From Nonomuraea jiangxiensis (lineage in GTDB: Bacteria > Actinomycetota > Actinomycetes > Streptosporangiales > Streptosporangiaceae), in contig NZ_FNDJ01000006.1 in NCBI RefSeq assembly GCF_900099965.1, positions 205,320 through 269,319 on the forward strand: 64,000 bases of DNA, in the 5' to 3' direction. Within the stretch, counting starts at the first letter, position 1, and every line of letters starts with the position of its first letter. The notes beneath the pieces are model-generated. The model made no database searches and was not told where the DNA came from. It was given only the letters and a program-made list of their open reading frames with translations. Below, piece by piece: positions 1 through 8,386 of this stretch. The translations under genes and the position numbers were made by a program.

Positions 1-52
1 CCTGGGCGACTGCGGGTCCGACCCGCGCGTTTGGATGGGGGGTGTGGGTGGG

Positions 53-790
53 TTAGGGGGTTTGGTCGGTGGGGCGGATGAGGATTTCGTTGACCGCGAC
101 GTGCTGGGGCTGGGTCACCGCGTACACGACGGCGTTGGCGATGTCCTCGGGCTGCAACGTGCGCATGGAGGCGGCCATCTCCTGTGCGGCGGCCCGGGTC
201 GGGGGGTCCGTGATGTGGTCGGCCAGTTCGGTGGCGACGAAGCCGGGCTCGATGACCACGACGCGTACGCCCTGGGCGGTGACCTCCTGCCGCAGCGACT
301 CGGAGAAGGCGGTCACGCCGAACTTCGTCGCCGCGTAGACGCCGCCGTAGGCCGAGGCGAACCGGCCCGAGGTCGAGGAGACCTGGAGGACGGTGCCCTT
401 GCGCTCCAGCAGGTACGGCAGTGCCGCGTGGACCGTGTACATCGAGCCGAGCAGGTTGGTCTCGACCATGCGCGTCCATTCCGTGGTGTCCGCGCCCGCG
501 ATCGGGCCGGTGAGCATCACGCCGGCGTTGTTCACCAGGATGTCCAGGGCGCCGAAGCGCTCGACGGTCTTCGCCACCGCGGCCCGGACCGAGTCCTGGT
601 CGGTCACGTCCAGGTCGAGGGCCAGCAGTTCGCCGGGCGCCTTGTGCACCAGGGACTCCAACCGGTCGACTCGCCGGGCCCCGGCCGCGACCAGGGCTCC
701 CTCCGCCGAGAGGGCCAGCGCGGTGGCCTCGCCGATGCCCGACGACGCTCCGGTGACGAGGACGACCTTTCCCTCCAACGTGTTGCCCAT
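53..790 (-). CDS. SDR family NAD(P)-dependent oxidoreductase
   Basis: A classical short-chain dehydrogenase of 245 residues, probably cytosolic and acting on an unknown alcohol or carbonyl. The nucleotide-binding motif TGASSGIG lies at residues 13-20, NNAG at 87-90, the catalytic serine near 139, and the YxxxK pair at Y152/K156; length is normal for the family. An ATG 42 bases upstream is in frame, but the internal ATG at 790 is preceded by a GAAGGGAAAAG ribosome site and gives the usual family N-terminus. It is divergent from a TetR gene at 927, with palindromes between them, so that regulator very likely controls it. Substrate cannot be told from sequence. Confidence 0.9.
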   Translation of the reverse strand: MGNTLEGKVVLVTGASSGIGEATALALSAEGALVAAGARRVDRLESLVHKAPGELLALDLDVTDQDSVRAAVAKTVERFGALDILVNNAGVMLTGPIAGADTTEWTRMVETNLLGSMYTVHAALPYLLERKGTVLQVSSTSGRFASAYGGVYAATKFGVTAFSESLRQEVTAQGVRVVVIEPGFVATELADHITDPPTRAAAQEMAASMRTLQPEDIANAVVYAVTQPQHVAVNEILIRPTDQTP

Positions 791-841
791 CTGACTTTTC
801 CCTTCGTACCGCTCACAACTTCCGGCCCGCACAGCTAAGCG

Positions 842-890
842 GACCAGCTGGTCACCTTCAGCATAAACCCGAAACGGACCGGTCGGTCAC
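842..890. promoter_or_regulatory. Candidate TetR operators between SDR and TetR genes
   Basis: A perfect 12-bp palindrome GACCAGCTGGTC lies at 842-853, and GACCGGTCGGTC with a core GACCGGTC palindrome lies at 877-888. Both sit in the short gap between the divergent SDR and TetR genes, and the second matches the kind of ACCGGTCGGT element often seen at TetR-family sites. Binding is inferred only. Confidence 0.5.
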
Positions 891-926
891 GTTGGGGAGT
901 AGACTGATGGCCGGAAGGGAGACGGC

Positions 927-1574
927 ATGACTGGAGCGACGTCCGGCGCCCCGTCGCGCAGTGACGCGGTGCGCAACCGCCGGCTGTTGCTGGACGCCGC
1001 GGCCAAGACGTTCGCCGAACGCGGGGTCGAGGTTTCCATCGCGGAGATCGCGCAATGTGCCGGGGTGGGAAAGGGCACGGTCTTCCGCCACTTCTCCTCA
1101 AAGGAGGAGCTGCTGGCGGCCATCATGCTCGGCATGCTCGACGAGCTCATGGACACCGCCACCGAGCTGCTCACGGCTGACGATCCCGGCCTGGCGCTGC
1201 GCGAGTTCATGGCCGCCGGCGTGCAGCTCCTCGTCAGGGATCGGGCGTTCTGCGAGGTCGTCGGGCGCCCGTCCCTGCAGAACCCGCAGGTGCGTGCCGC
1301 GATCGACCGCCTTTGCGACGCTGGGGAAGCGCTCACCGCCCGCGCCCGCGAGCGGGGCGTCGTCCGCCCGGATCTCACCGGCACCGATGTCGTCCTGCTG
1401 CTGGCGGGCATCCAGCACACGGCGGCGCCGCTGCTGAGCACCGAGCCGCAGGCGTGGCGCCGCTACCTGGAGCTGGCCCTTGACGGCATCACCGCGCGCA
1501 CCGGGCGGGAGCTTCCCCATCCGCCGCCACGCCGTCTGCCGCTGGCCTCCCCGCACCCCGACAGCGGATGCTGA
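927..1574 (+). CDS. TetR/AcrR family transcriptional regulator
   Basis: A 215-residue TetR repressor. The N-terminal DNA-binding helix-turn-helix covers about residues 15-60, with the core from SIAEIAQ to TVFRHF at 37-56; the rest is an all-helical ligand domain rich in arginine and alanine. The ATG at 927 follows GAAGGGAG at a good distance. The gene faces away from the SDR at 53-790 across a gap with two palindromes, the classic layout of a local repressor that controls its neighbour and itself. The C-terminal 20 residues are proline- and arginine-rich and probably disordered. The ligand is unknown. Confidence 0.9.
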   Translation: MTGATSGAPSRSDAVRNRRLLLDAAAKTFAERGVEVSIAEIAQCAGVGKGTVFRHFSSKEELLAAIMLGMLDELMDTATELLTADDPGLALREFMAAGVQLLVRDRAFCEVVGRPSLQNPQVRAAIDRLCDAGEALTARARERGVVRPDLTGTDVVLLLAGIQHTAAPLLSTEPQAWRRYLELALDGITARTGRELPHPPPRRLPLASPHPDSGC

Positions 1575-1628
1575 TTTCGTGCCGGGAGCGCTGGGCGGGT
1601 GGTGGGTGGGCACTCTATGCTGCCGATC

Positions 1629-2036
1629 ATGAGCGCCATCCTCAGCGACTCCGCCCGGAAGATCCTCAACGCTCCCAACATCGGCGTCCTCGCCACCCTC
1701 AACCCCGACGGCAGTCCGCAGACCTCGGTCGTCTGGGTCGGCATCGACGGCGATGACGTGGTCATCTCCTCCCAGGCCGGCCGGCGCAAGGTCCTGAACC
1801 TGGAACGGGACCCGCGGGCCAGCCTCAGCGTGTTCGACCTCTCCGACCCCGAGCAGTACGTCGAGGTCCGAGGGGTGGCGACGGTCACCGAGGACGCGGG
1901 GAGGCGGCTGGCGGTGCTGCTGGCAGAAAAGTACGACGGAGAGGGAGCCGGCGAGGAGTACCTCCGGCTCCCCCCGAGCGCGGTACGGGTCGTGATCCGG
2001 ATCTCCCCGCAGCGGGTGGTGGGCAACGCGGCGTGA
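1629..2036 (+). CDS. PPOX-class F420-dependent oxidoreductase
   Basis: A small split-barrel flavin/F420-binding protein of 135 residues from the ATG at 1629 (an earlier in-frame GTG at 1599 is less likely because families start just before the SDSARKIL helix). Recognisable are the opening LATLNPDGSPQTSVVWV strand pair, the KVLNLERDPRASL helix, and a YVEVRG strand, all typical of the TIGR03618-like F420 enzymes common in actinomycetes. Such proteins reduce diverse compounds with F420H2, or bind biliverdin or FMN; the exact substrate is unknown. It stands alone between the TetR gene and a decayed gene on the other strand. Confidence 0.85.
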   Translation: MSAILSDSARKILNAPNIGVLATLNPDGSPQTSVVWVGIDGDDVVISSQAGRRKVLNLERDPRASLSVFDLSDPEQYVEVRGVATVTEDAGRRLAVLLAEKYDGEGAGEEYLRLPPSAVRVVIRISPQRVVGNAA

Positions 2037-2064
2037 CCTCACCACCCGCAATACGGGCGAAGGG

Positions 2065-3154
2065 TCAGGACACCGTGAAGACCCTGGAATCGGCCACCGA
2101 CACCAGCCCGTCGTCCGGCAGCAGGCGCACCACGTACCTGCCGGGCGGCAGCGGCCAGGAGTCCGCCGCGCCGATCGAGCGCGGCCCGATCGTGCCGTGG
2201 CCCTCGATCCGCGAGCCGGTGTAGGTGTAGACGAGGTAGCCGGAGGTGGGCTCGCACCCGTCCTTCGGGCAGGCGAAGACCGAGATCCAGTCCAGTCCCA
2301 TGCCGGGGGCGTTCGACCAGGAGACGTCGATCGGCTCGCCCACCCGGTACCGGTTCCTGCCCACCGACACCCGGGCCGGCTCGCCCTTGGGATAGAGCCA
2401 CACCGGGGCCTTCGACAGCGTCCTGCCACCGGAGGTGGAGAGGACGACGTCGTACGCGCCCTCGCGCATCCCCTTCGTCGGCAACGTGACCGTGCCGTCC
2501 ACGGCCTTGCCCGTCGGCTGCTCCGCCACGGTCCGGCCCCGCCGGTCCAGCAGCGCCACGCGCTCACCCCGCTCGCCGGAGCCGTGGAAGGTGACCGGGA
2601 GCGCCCTGCCGACCGTGACCGCGCGGGTGGCGGGGGCGGCCAGGACCGGCGGCACCGCCGGTTCGACGTCCAGCGTGGACACCACTCCCCGGTGGTCGGT
2701 CGGGTAGGGGGACAAACCCACCCCGACGTTCGCGCCGCCGGTCTCGCCGACGACGGTGCTGTCGATCGTGCGGGAGGGCCCGGCACGCAGCACCCAGTCG
2801 ATCCGGTCGTACACCTCGTGCGCGTCGGTCTCCGGGCCGCCCGGCGTCCAGGTGAAGCCGGCGACGGCGACCGGGTCGGAGTGCGCCTCGCGGTAGGTGT
2901 CGTGCAGCCCGGCCTTCGCCAGTGCGGCGCTGACCGGCCAGTTCACCGCGAAGGGCACGTCCTCCCGCGCGTCCGCGACGGCCCGGGTCCAGTCGAGGTG
3001 CGACGGGCTGTTGAAGTCGCCGGTCAGTACGACCGGGATGCCCTCGCGGGCGAGCTCGGGCAGCACGTCGATCTGGTCCCGCACGGCGGGAAGCCGCCGT
3101 CTCCCCCTCCCTCTGTACGTCAAGCGAATCGATCCTGAACCGCAAGGACCGCAA
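2065..3154 (-). pseudogene. 5'-truncated endonuclease/exonuclease/phosphatase-family gene
   Basis: The readable part begins at about 3095 with RLPAVRDQIDVLPELA and keeps the second half of an EEP domain: GDFNSPSHLDW, YDRIDWV and the DHRG active-site histidine motif, then two Ig-like beta domains to the stop. The N-terminal half of the EEP fold (first metal-binding Asn and Glu strands) and any signal peptide are absent. At the upstream edge, one extra G in the string gagacggcggctt near 3090 shifts the frame: the neighbouring frame reads QREGET just before RLPAV. A start can be drawn at 3279 but gives an unrelated, low-complexity N-terminus. The simplest reading is a secreted phosphatase or nuclease gene decayed by deletion plus frameshift. 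Confidence 0.7.
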
Positions 3155-3205
3155 GGGCTCGCCGCCGGGCGCGCAGCGGCCACGGCGGCGAGCCTGCCCC
3201 CACGG

Positions 3206-4252
3206 TCAGTTGCGCGCCGGGTCGGCGGGCTCGGTTTCGGGCTCGGGCTCGGGCGGCTGGACGCCCTGGCGCTCGTCACGCCTGGACTTGAGCAGGCTGA
3301 GCACTGTCGTGATGCCGAGCACGGTCACGATGACGCCCAGCGAGACCCAGTTGTTGATCTCGGGGACCCAGGTGACGTGCTCGCCGCCGTTGATGAACGG
3401 CAGTTCGTTCTCGTGCAGGGCGTGCAGGACGAGTTTCACGCCGATGAAGCCGAGGATGACCGCCAGGCCGTAGGCGAGGTAGACGAGTTTCTCCACCAGC
3501 CCGCCGAGCAGGAAGTACAGCTGTCTCAGCCCCATCAGCGCGAACGCGTTGGCCGCGAAGACCAGGTAGGCGTCCTGGGTGATGCCGAAGATGGCGGGGA
3601 TCGAGTCGACCGCGAAGACCAGGTCCGCGCCGCCGATGGCGATCATGACGATGAACATCGGGGTCAGCCAGCGGCGGCCGTCCCGCTTGATGGTCAGCCG
3701 CGAGCCGTGGTACTCGTCGGTGACCGGGAACAGCTTGCGCACCAGCCGTACGACGCCGCCGTTGGGGTCGTACTCCTCTTCCTCTTTGTTGTTGAACGCG
3801 AACTTCCACGCGGTGTAGATGAGGATGCCGCCGAAGAGCCAGAAGATCCAACTGAAACGTTGTACGGCCTGCGCGCCCACGCCGATGAAGATGCCCCGCA
3901 TGACCAGCGCCATCATGATCCCGATGAGGAGCACGCGGTGCTGGTGGATGGCGGGCACGGCGAAGCTCCCCATGATCATCATGAAGATGAACAGGTTGTC
4001 GACGCTCAGCGAGTACTCGGTGATGTAGCCGGTCAGGTACGAGGCCGCCTGTTCGTCGCCACCGAAGATCCACACTCCTGCGCCGAAAACGACGGCACAG
4101 CCGATGTAGAAGGCGATCCAGCGCGTCGCCTCGGAGATTGTGACCTTGTGGGGCCGCCGGTTGACGATGATCAGGTCGACCAGGATGAGTCCGAGTAACG
4201 TGGCGATGGTGGCCACCCACAGCCAGGCGGGCACGGACATAGGTGGGGGCAT
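3206..4252 (-). CDS. TerC/Alx family integral membrane protein
   Basis: A 348-residue polytopic membrane protein with about nine hydrophobic spans. The two conserved acidic repeats of the TerC family are present: EYSLSVDNLF in the first half and GGADLVFAVDSIPAIF in the second. The family is linked to Mn(II) export and metallation of secreted proteins and, in other contexts, to tellurite resistance. The ATG at 4252 follows GGAGGAG. The leader upstream folds like a yybP-ykoY Mn riboswitch, which strongly supports a manganese role here. The C-terminus is a charged, proline/glutamate-rich tail. The 3' end abuts the remnant at 2065-3154. Confidence 0.92.
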   Translation of the reverse strand: MPPPMSVPAWLWVATIATLLGLILVDLIIVNRRPHKVTISEATRWIAFYIGCAVVFGAGVWIFGGDEQAASYLTGYITEYSLSVDNLFIFMMIMGSFAVPAIHQHRVLLIGIMMALVMRGIFIGVGAQAVQRFSWIFWLFGGILIYTAWKFAFNNKEEEEYDPNGGVVRLVRKLFPVTDEYHGSRLTIKRDGRRWLTPMFIVMIAIGGADLVFAVDSIPAIFGITQDAYLVFAANAFALMGLRQLYFLLGGLVEKLVYLAYGLAVILGFIGVKLVLHALHENELPFINGGEHVTWVPEINNWVSLGVIVTVLGITTVLSLLKSRRDERQGVQPPEPEPETEPADPARN

Positions 4253-4287
4253 AAGCGCTCCTCCGACTTGGCGTTGACACGTCCGTC

Positions 4288-4384
4288 GGAGGTCTTCTCC
4301 GCCCGCATCGTCGCGGACCGACCGCGCCGGGCCCCGAAGGCGGGTCCGTGATGACGACGCGGCCGCGAAGGAGTACTCCCCTCC
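4288..4384 (-). promoter_or_regulatory. yybP-ykoY-type (Mn2+) riboswitch leader of terC-like gene
   Basis: On the minus strand the leader starts GGAGG followed at once by the hallmark GGGAGTA loop, and ends with GAAGACCTCC, so GGAGG (4380-4384) pairs with CCTCC (4288-4292) to close a multi-helix element of 97 nt. Two internal GC-rich hairpins lie between. This arrangement matches the Mn-sensing yybP-ykoY class that often precedes TerC genes. The 3' loop reads GAGAAGACC rather than the usual GAGACC, a small deviation. About 35 nt then lead to the ribosome site of the gene. Confidence 0.7.
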
Positions 4385-4479
4385 ACTTTGCTGCGATTTT
4401 ACATACGGAATGCAGTATCCGAAATACCCTCATACCGATGTACGGCTCGCGGCACACCCGATGCTATTAGGCGCATACA

Positions 4480-5142
4480 TCAGATGTTTCGCGGGGACAC
4501 CAGGCCCGACTCGTAGGCGAGGACCACGAGCTGGGCGCGATCCCGCGCGCGGAGCTTGGCCATGGCCCGGTTGACGTGGGTCTTCGCGGTCACCGCGCTG
4601 ATCCCCATGCGGCCGGCGATCTCGTCGTTGGACAGGCCCTGCGCGACCAGGGCGACGGCCTCGCGTTCGCGGTTGGTCAGCTCCTCCAGCCCCGCGCCGG
4701 TACCGGTGCGGAGCGGCTGGGCGACGTACCGGTTGATCAGTTTGCGGGTGATGGACGGGGCGAGCAGGGCGTCGCCACGCGCGGCGACGCGTACGGCGTG
4801 CAGGAAGTCCTCCGGCACGATGTCCTTGACGAGGAACCCGGCCGCCCCGGCGCGCAGCGCGTCGAAGACGTACTCGTCCAGGCCGTAGTTGGTCAGGATG
4901 ACGACGTGCACCCCGGCCAGGGCCGGGTCCGCCGCGATGCGCCGGGTCGCCTCGATGCCGTCGACGACCGGCATCTGGATGTCGATGAGCGCGACGTCGG
5001 GCAGGTGCTTCTTGACCAGGGCGAGGCCCTCCTGTCCGTCGGCGGCCTCGGCCACCACCTCGATGTCGTCCTCAAGGTCGAGCAGCGCGCGGAACCCGCT
5101 GCGGAGGAGCGGCTGGTCATCGATCAGCAGGACCCGGATCAT
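4480..5142 (-). CDS. NarL/LuxR-type response regulator
   Basis: A 220-residue two-component regulator. The receiver domain fills residues 1-120 with the acidic pocket at D8/D9, phospho-acceptor D54 in LIDIQMP, the conserved threonine in VILTNYG and lysine in FLVKD. A LuxR helix-turn-helix follows at about 150-210 (LTNREREAVALVAQGLSNDEIA). Its start overlaps the stop of the histidine kinase at 5139-6266 by 4 bases, so the pair is one operon and one signalling system. Targets are not visible from sequence; no inverted repeat stands out in the gap to the TerC gene. Confidence 0.93.
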   Translation of the reverse strand: MIRVLLIDDQPLLRSGFRALLDLEDDIEVVAEAADGQEGLALVKKHLPDVALIDIQMPVVDGIEATRRIAADPALAGVHVVILTNYGLDEYVFDALRAGAAGFLVKDIVPEDFLHAVRVAARGDALLAPSITRKLINRYVAQPLRTGTGAGLEELTNREREAVALVAQGLSNDEIAGRMGISAVTAKTHVNRAMAKLRARDRAQLVVLAYESGLVSPRNI

Positions 5143-6266
5143 GGCGTCCGGTCCACCGGCAGCTCGGCCTGGACGGTGAAGCCGCCCTCGCCACGCGGCG
5201 CCGCGCGCAGGCGTCCACCGAGGGCGGTGACCCGTTCGCGCATGCCGAGCAGCCCGACGCCGGGCACCGGGGTGCTGTCCGGGGTGGCCGTGCCGTCGTC
5301 GTCGATGCGGATCGCCAGCGCGTCCGGAAGATAGTCGATCCGGACCGAGGCCGTCGCCGCGGCGGCGTGCCGGGTGATGTTGGTGAGGGACTCCTGGACG
5401 ATCCGATAGACGGTCCGGTCCACCGCCGTCGGAACGTCGTGCCGCCGGCCCTCGATCGTCAGCGTCGCGTCCAGGCCGGTCGTCCTGGCCCGCTCCACCA
5501 GCTCCGCGACGTGGTCGAGCCCGCGCGGCGGGGTCGTGTCGTCGTCGCGTAGCGCCTCCAGGGTCGCGCGCAGCTCCCTGGCCGCCTCGCGCCCGGCCTC
5601 CTGGATCGCGAGCAGAGTCTCCGGCACGTGCTCGCCGCGTCTCCTGGCCACGTGCACGGCGACCTCGGCCTGCACCTTGATGATCGAGATCTGGTGGGTG
5701 AGCGAATCGTGCAGCTCACGCGCGATGTGCAGCCGCTCCTCGTCGGCGCGGCGCCGCGCGGTCTCCTCCCGGGTGCGTTCGGCCTCGTCCGCCCGCCGCT
5801 CGGCCTGCCGCAGCGCTTCGCCGGCGGCCCCGGCGGCGATCAGCCAGGCCAGTTCGAGGGCACCGCGGGCCTGCGCGAACGCCTCGCCCGTGTCGTGCAG
5901 GCCCGACGCCATTGCCGCCAGGGGCAGCACGGCCAGCATGATCACGCTCGCCACCACCGTGACGGTACGGTGTCCCGCCCGTACGGCCGCGTACACCGCG
6001 AACAGGTACGCCACCGCCGGCACGTCGAACCCGGCCGCCTGGTAACCGGCCGCGCAGACCCCGGTGACGGCCAGCACGAGAACCGGCGCCCGGCGGCGCG
6101 CGACCAGCGCCAGTCCGCCGGCCGTCAGCAGCGCGTGGCCGACCAGGTCGAGATAGGTGCCGGCGTGCTGCCCGGACAGCCCGGTGACCAGCAGCGCCGC
6201 CGCCACGCCCACGGCGATCACCCAGTCCGTGACGCCTGCCGGGACGCCGAACCGTCCTGTGCTCAT
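5139..6266 (-). CDS. Two-component sensor histidine kinase (HisKA_3 type)
   Basis: A 375-residue membrane sensor kinase. The N-terminal half has four to five hydrophobic spans with no sizeable extracellular domain, as in DesK-like kinases that sense membrane or intramembrane signals. The dimerisation/phosphoacceptor motif reads ELHDSLTHQISIIKVQ near residue 185, and the ATP-binding domain carries an N box (VQESLTNITRHA), the DDDG motif and a G box (GVGLLGMRERV). It is cotranscribed with the response regulator downstream (4-base overlap). The signal is unknown. Confidence 0.93.
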   Translation of the reverse strand: MSTGRFGVPAGVTDWVIAVGVAAALLVTGLSGQHAGTYLDLVGHALLTAGGLALVARRRAPVLVLAVTGVCAAGYQAAGFDVPAVAYLFAVYAAVRAGHRTVTVVASVIMLAVLPLAAMASGLHDTGEAFAQARGALELAWLIAAGAAGEALRQAERRADEAERTREETARRRADEERLHIARELHDSLTHQISIIKVQAEVAVHVARRRGEHVPETLLAIQEAGREAARELRATLEALRDDDTTPPRGLDHVAELVERARTTGLDATLTIEGRRHDVPTAVDRTVYRIVQESLTNITRHAAAATASVRIDYLPDALAIRIDDDGTATPDSTPVPGVGLLGMRERVTALGGRLRAAPRGEGGFTVQAELPVDRTP

Positions 6267-6315
6267 GGGCGCACCATAACCGGATGTACGCGCGGGCGAA
6301 TCGTGCGCGCGGATG

Positions 6316-6502
6316 ACCAGCCGACTACCGCACCCGCAGTACCCCCGCGACCACCCCGGCGACCGCGCAGGACCCCGTCAGTGCCTACGCCCTGACCACC
6401 GGGCGCCTCTGGTCCGTGGTGGCCGCGCTGCTGGGGCTGGCCGGCGTGGTGACCGGCGGGCTCGCCCTGGCCCGCTCCCGCCGCTCCCACCGCGTCGGCT
6501 GA
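6316..6502 (+). pseudogene. Possible remnant of a small membrane protein (DUF6223-like)
   Basis: One frame reads without a stop from just after a TGA near 6315 to the TGA at 6500-6502. It contains SAYALTTGRLWSVVAALLG followed by a glycine-rich hydrophobic span and LALARSRR, which resembles from memory the ends of actinobacterial DUF6223 proteins (a signal peptide, then several such spans). There is no plausible start codon and the middle spans are missing, so this would be an internally deleted gene. The family call is tentative. The 6267-6583 gap holds nothing else except the palindrome at 6527. Confidence 0.3.
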
Positions 6503-6526
6503 CTCGGGACGGCTCGACCTCGGGGG

Positions 6527-6536
6527 CCGATATCGG
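6527..6536. promoter_or_regulatory. Palindrome CCGATATCGG upstream of padR-like gene
   Basis: A perfect 10-bp palindrome 48 bases before the PadR start. The same 10-mer occurs at 8337-8346 in front of the divergently placed APC permease gene, so both promoters probably bind the same protein, most simply the PadR product. Confidence 0.6.
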
Positions 6537-6583
6537 TTTCGTCATATGCTGGAGGGCGTGCCGAGTCGGGACGGTGGGCGAGG

Positions 6584-6904
6584 ATGAGGGAGTTCCAGCG
6601 CGGGGCGGTGCGGCTGCACATCCTGCACCACGCTGCCGAGCAGGACGTTCACGGGGCGTGGATGACCGAGGAGCTCAAACGGCACGGTTATGCGATCAGC
6701 CCCGGCACGCTCTATCCGACGTTGCACCGGCTGGAGGCCGACGGGCTGCTGTCCTCGCGGCAGGAGGTCGTGGAGGGCCGGGTGCGGCGGATCTACCGGG
6801 CCACCGAGGCGGGCGTGGCGGCGTTGGCGGAGGACCGCAGGGCGCTGCTGGAGCTGGCGCGCGAGGTGCTGCCCGAGGCCGACCGGCCGCCGGGGACGGC
6901 TTGA
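6584..6904 (+). CDS. PadR family transcriptional regulator
   Basis: A 106-residue winged-helix repressor. The family signature runs from RLHILHHAA through HGAWMTEEL to SPGTLYPTLHRLEADGLL (about residues 42-60) and then the wing with RRIYRATEAG. It is shorter than many PadR proteins and lacks the long C-terminal dimer helix, as in the PadR-s1 subgroup. The upstream palindrome CCGATATCGG recurs before the permease at 7046-8311, which suggests that this protein represses both itself and the permease. The ATG at 6584 lies shortly after a GGCGAGG ribosome site. Confidence 0.9.
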   Translation: MREFQRGAVRLHILHHAAEQDVHGAWMTEELKRHGYAISPGTLYPTLHRLEADGLLSSRQEVVEGRVRRIYRATEAGVAALAEDRRALLELAREVLPEADRPPGTA

Positions 6905-6937
6905 GCCTCCACGTGCTGCCGCCCACCCGTCTAGGGC

Positions 6938-7080
6938 ATCACGATGAGCGGGTAATGATTCTCCGGCGCAGGCCGTCACGGTGAGCGGGTGGTGATCGCG
7001 GCGCAGGCCGTCACGGTGAGCGGGTGGTGATCGCGGCGCAGGCCGTCACGGTGAGCGGGTGGTGATCGCCCGGCGCAGGC
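6938..7080. repeat. 35-bp tandem repeat overlapping the 3' end of the APC permease gene
   Basis: Three identical 35-bp units starting ggcgcaggccgtcacggtga lie head to tail at 6965-6999, 7000-7034 and 7035-7069. A degenerate copy precedes them (6938-6964) and a diverged partial copy follows inside the coding sequence (7071-7080 onward). The unit encodes the last codons of the permease, so the array is a serial duplication of the gene's own end past its stop codon at 7046. Confidence 0.9.
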
Positions 7081-8311
7081 CGTACGCGGCGACGCCGGCG
7101 GCCAGCACCGCCGCCCCGGCGATCACCGAGGACAGCGGCAGCGAGAAGGCGAGGACCAGGCACCCGGCCAGCCCGACGACGGGGATCAGCCGGGCCGGGC
7201 GGCCCTCCTCCGGAGTGAGGGTCCAGGCGCTCGCGTTGGCGATGGCGTAGTAGACCAGCACGCCGAACGAGGAGAAGCCGATCGCGCCGCGCAGGTCCGC
7301 CGTGCCGGCCAGGATCGCCACGATCGCGCCGATGACCAGCTCCGCGCGGTGCGGGACCTTGAAGCGGGGGTGGACGGCGGCCAGCACGTGCGGCAGGTGC
7401 CGGTCGCGGGCCATGGCCAGCGTGGTACGGGAGACGCCCAGGATCAGCGCCAGCAGCGAGCCGATCGCGGCCACCGCGGCGCCCGCGCCGACCAGCGGCA
7501 CCAGGGCGGGCAACCCGGCGGCGCGAACGGCCTCGGCCAGCGGGGCGCCCGCCCGGCCCAGGCCCACGCTGCCCAGCACGGCCAGCGCCGCCACCGCGAC
7601 CACCGCGTAGACCACCAGGGTCAGGCCGAGCGCGAGCGGGATCGCCCGGGGGATGACGCGGGCCGGGTCGCGGACCTCCTCCCCCAGCGTGGCGATGCGG
7701 GCATAACCGGCGAAGGCGAAGAACAGCAGACCCGCCGCCTGGAGTACCCCGGTGACGGTGGCGTCGGAGGTGACGTCCAGTCGGGCGGCGTCCGCGGTGC
7801 CGGTGGTGAGGCAGACCACCGCCACCGCGGCCAGTACGGCCACCACCACGGCGACGATCCCCCTGGTCAGCCAGACCGTCTTGTGCATCCCGGCGTAGTT
7901 GACCGCGGTGAGCGCCACCACGGCGGCCACGGCGACCGCGTGTGCCTGCTCCGGCCACAGGTAGGAGCCCACGGTCAGGGCCATCGCCGCGCACGAGGCG
8001 GTCTTGCCGACCACGAACGCCCACCCGGCCAGGTAGCCCCAGAACTCACCCAGGCGCTCCCGCCCGTACACGTAGGTGCCGCCGGAGGCGGGGTAGCGGG
8101 CGGCCAGCCGGGCCGAGGACGTCGCGTTGCAGTAGGCGACCACCGCGGCCAGCGCCAGCCCGAGCAGCAGCCCCGAGCCGGCCGCGCGTGACGCCGGCGC
8201 GAAGGCGGCGAAGACGCCGGCGCCGATCATCGAGCCCAGCCCGATGACGACCGCGTCGGTCAGGCCCAGGCGGCGTTCCAGCAGCCCTGGACCCGTGGGC
8301 GTGCCCGCCAC
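7046..8311 (-). CDS. APC superfamily amino acid/polyamine permease
   Basis: A 421-residue transporter with about 12 hydrophobic spans, of normal APC length. The N-terminal GLGSMIGAGVFAAFAPAS segment is the conserved substrate-binding glycine-rich TM1, and YVYGRERLGEFWGYLAGW is the TM3 region of amino-acid/cation symporters. The GTG start at 8311 has an excellent AGGAGG site 6 bases upstream. A palindrome identical to that of the nearby PadR gene lies 26 bases before the start. The 3' end lies inside a 35-bp tandem repeat, so the last residues RRAITTRSP may be variable among strains. The substrate is not predictable beyond amino acid or amine. Confidence 0.9.
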   Translation of the reverse strand: MAGTPTGPGLLERRLGLTDAVVIGLGSMIGAGVFAAFAPASRAAGSGLLLGLALAAVVAYCNATSSARLAARYPASGGTYVYGRERLGEFWGYLAGWAFVVGKTASCAAMALTVGSYLWPEQAHAVAVAAVVALTAVNYAGMHKTVWLTRGIVAVVVAVLAAVAVVCLTTGTADAARLDVTSDATVTGVLQAAGLLFFAFAGYARIATLGEEVRDPARVIPRAIPLALGLTLVVYAVVAVAALAVLGSVGLGRAGAPLAEAVRAAGLPALVPLVGAGAAVAAIGSLLALILGVSRTTLAMARDRHLPHVLAAVHPRFKVPHRAELVIGAIVAILAGTADLRGAIGFSSFGVLVYYAIANASAWTLTPEEGRPARLIPVVGLAGCLVLAFSLPLSSVIAGAAVLAAGVAAYGLRRAITTRSP

Positions 8312-8336
8312 GTGCGACCTCCTGTCGAAACGGATC

Positions 8337-8346
8337 CCGATATCGG
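8337..8346. promoter_or_regulatory. Palindrome CCGATATCGG upstream of APC permease
   Basis: Identical to the palindrome at 6527-6536 before the PadR gene. It sits 26 bases upstream of the GTG start, where a repressor would block transcription of the permease. Confidence 0.6.
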
Positions 8347-8386
8347 AACACGATACTGCGTGGCAGGTAAATGGAGACCGCCCGGG

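Noticed and set aside
12-26. Terminator GCGGGT-CCG-ACCCGC at the window start
   Set aside because: Perfect but short stem, no T-run, and the upstream gene is outside the window so its role cannot be judged.
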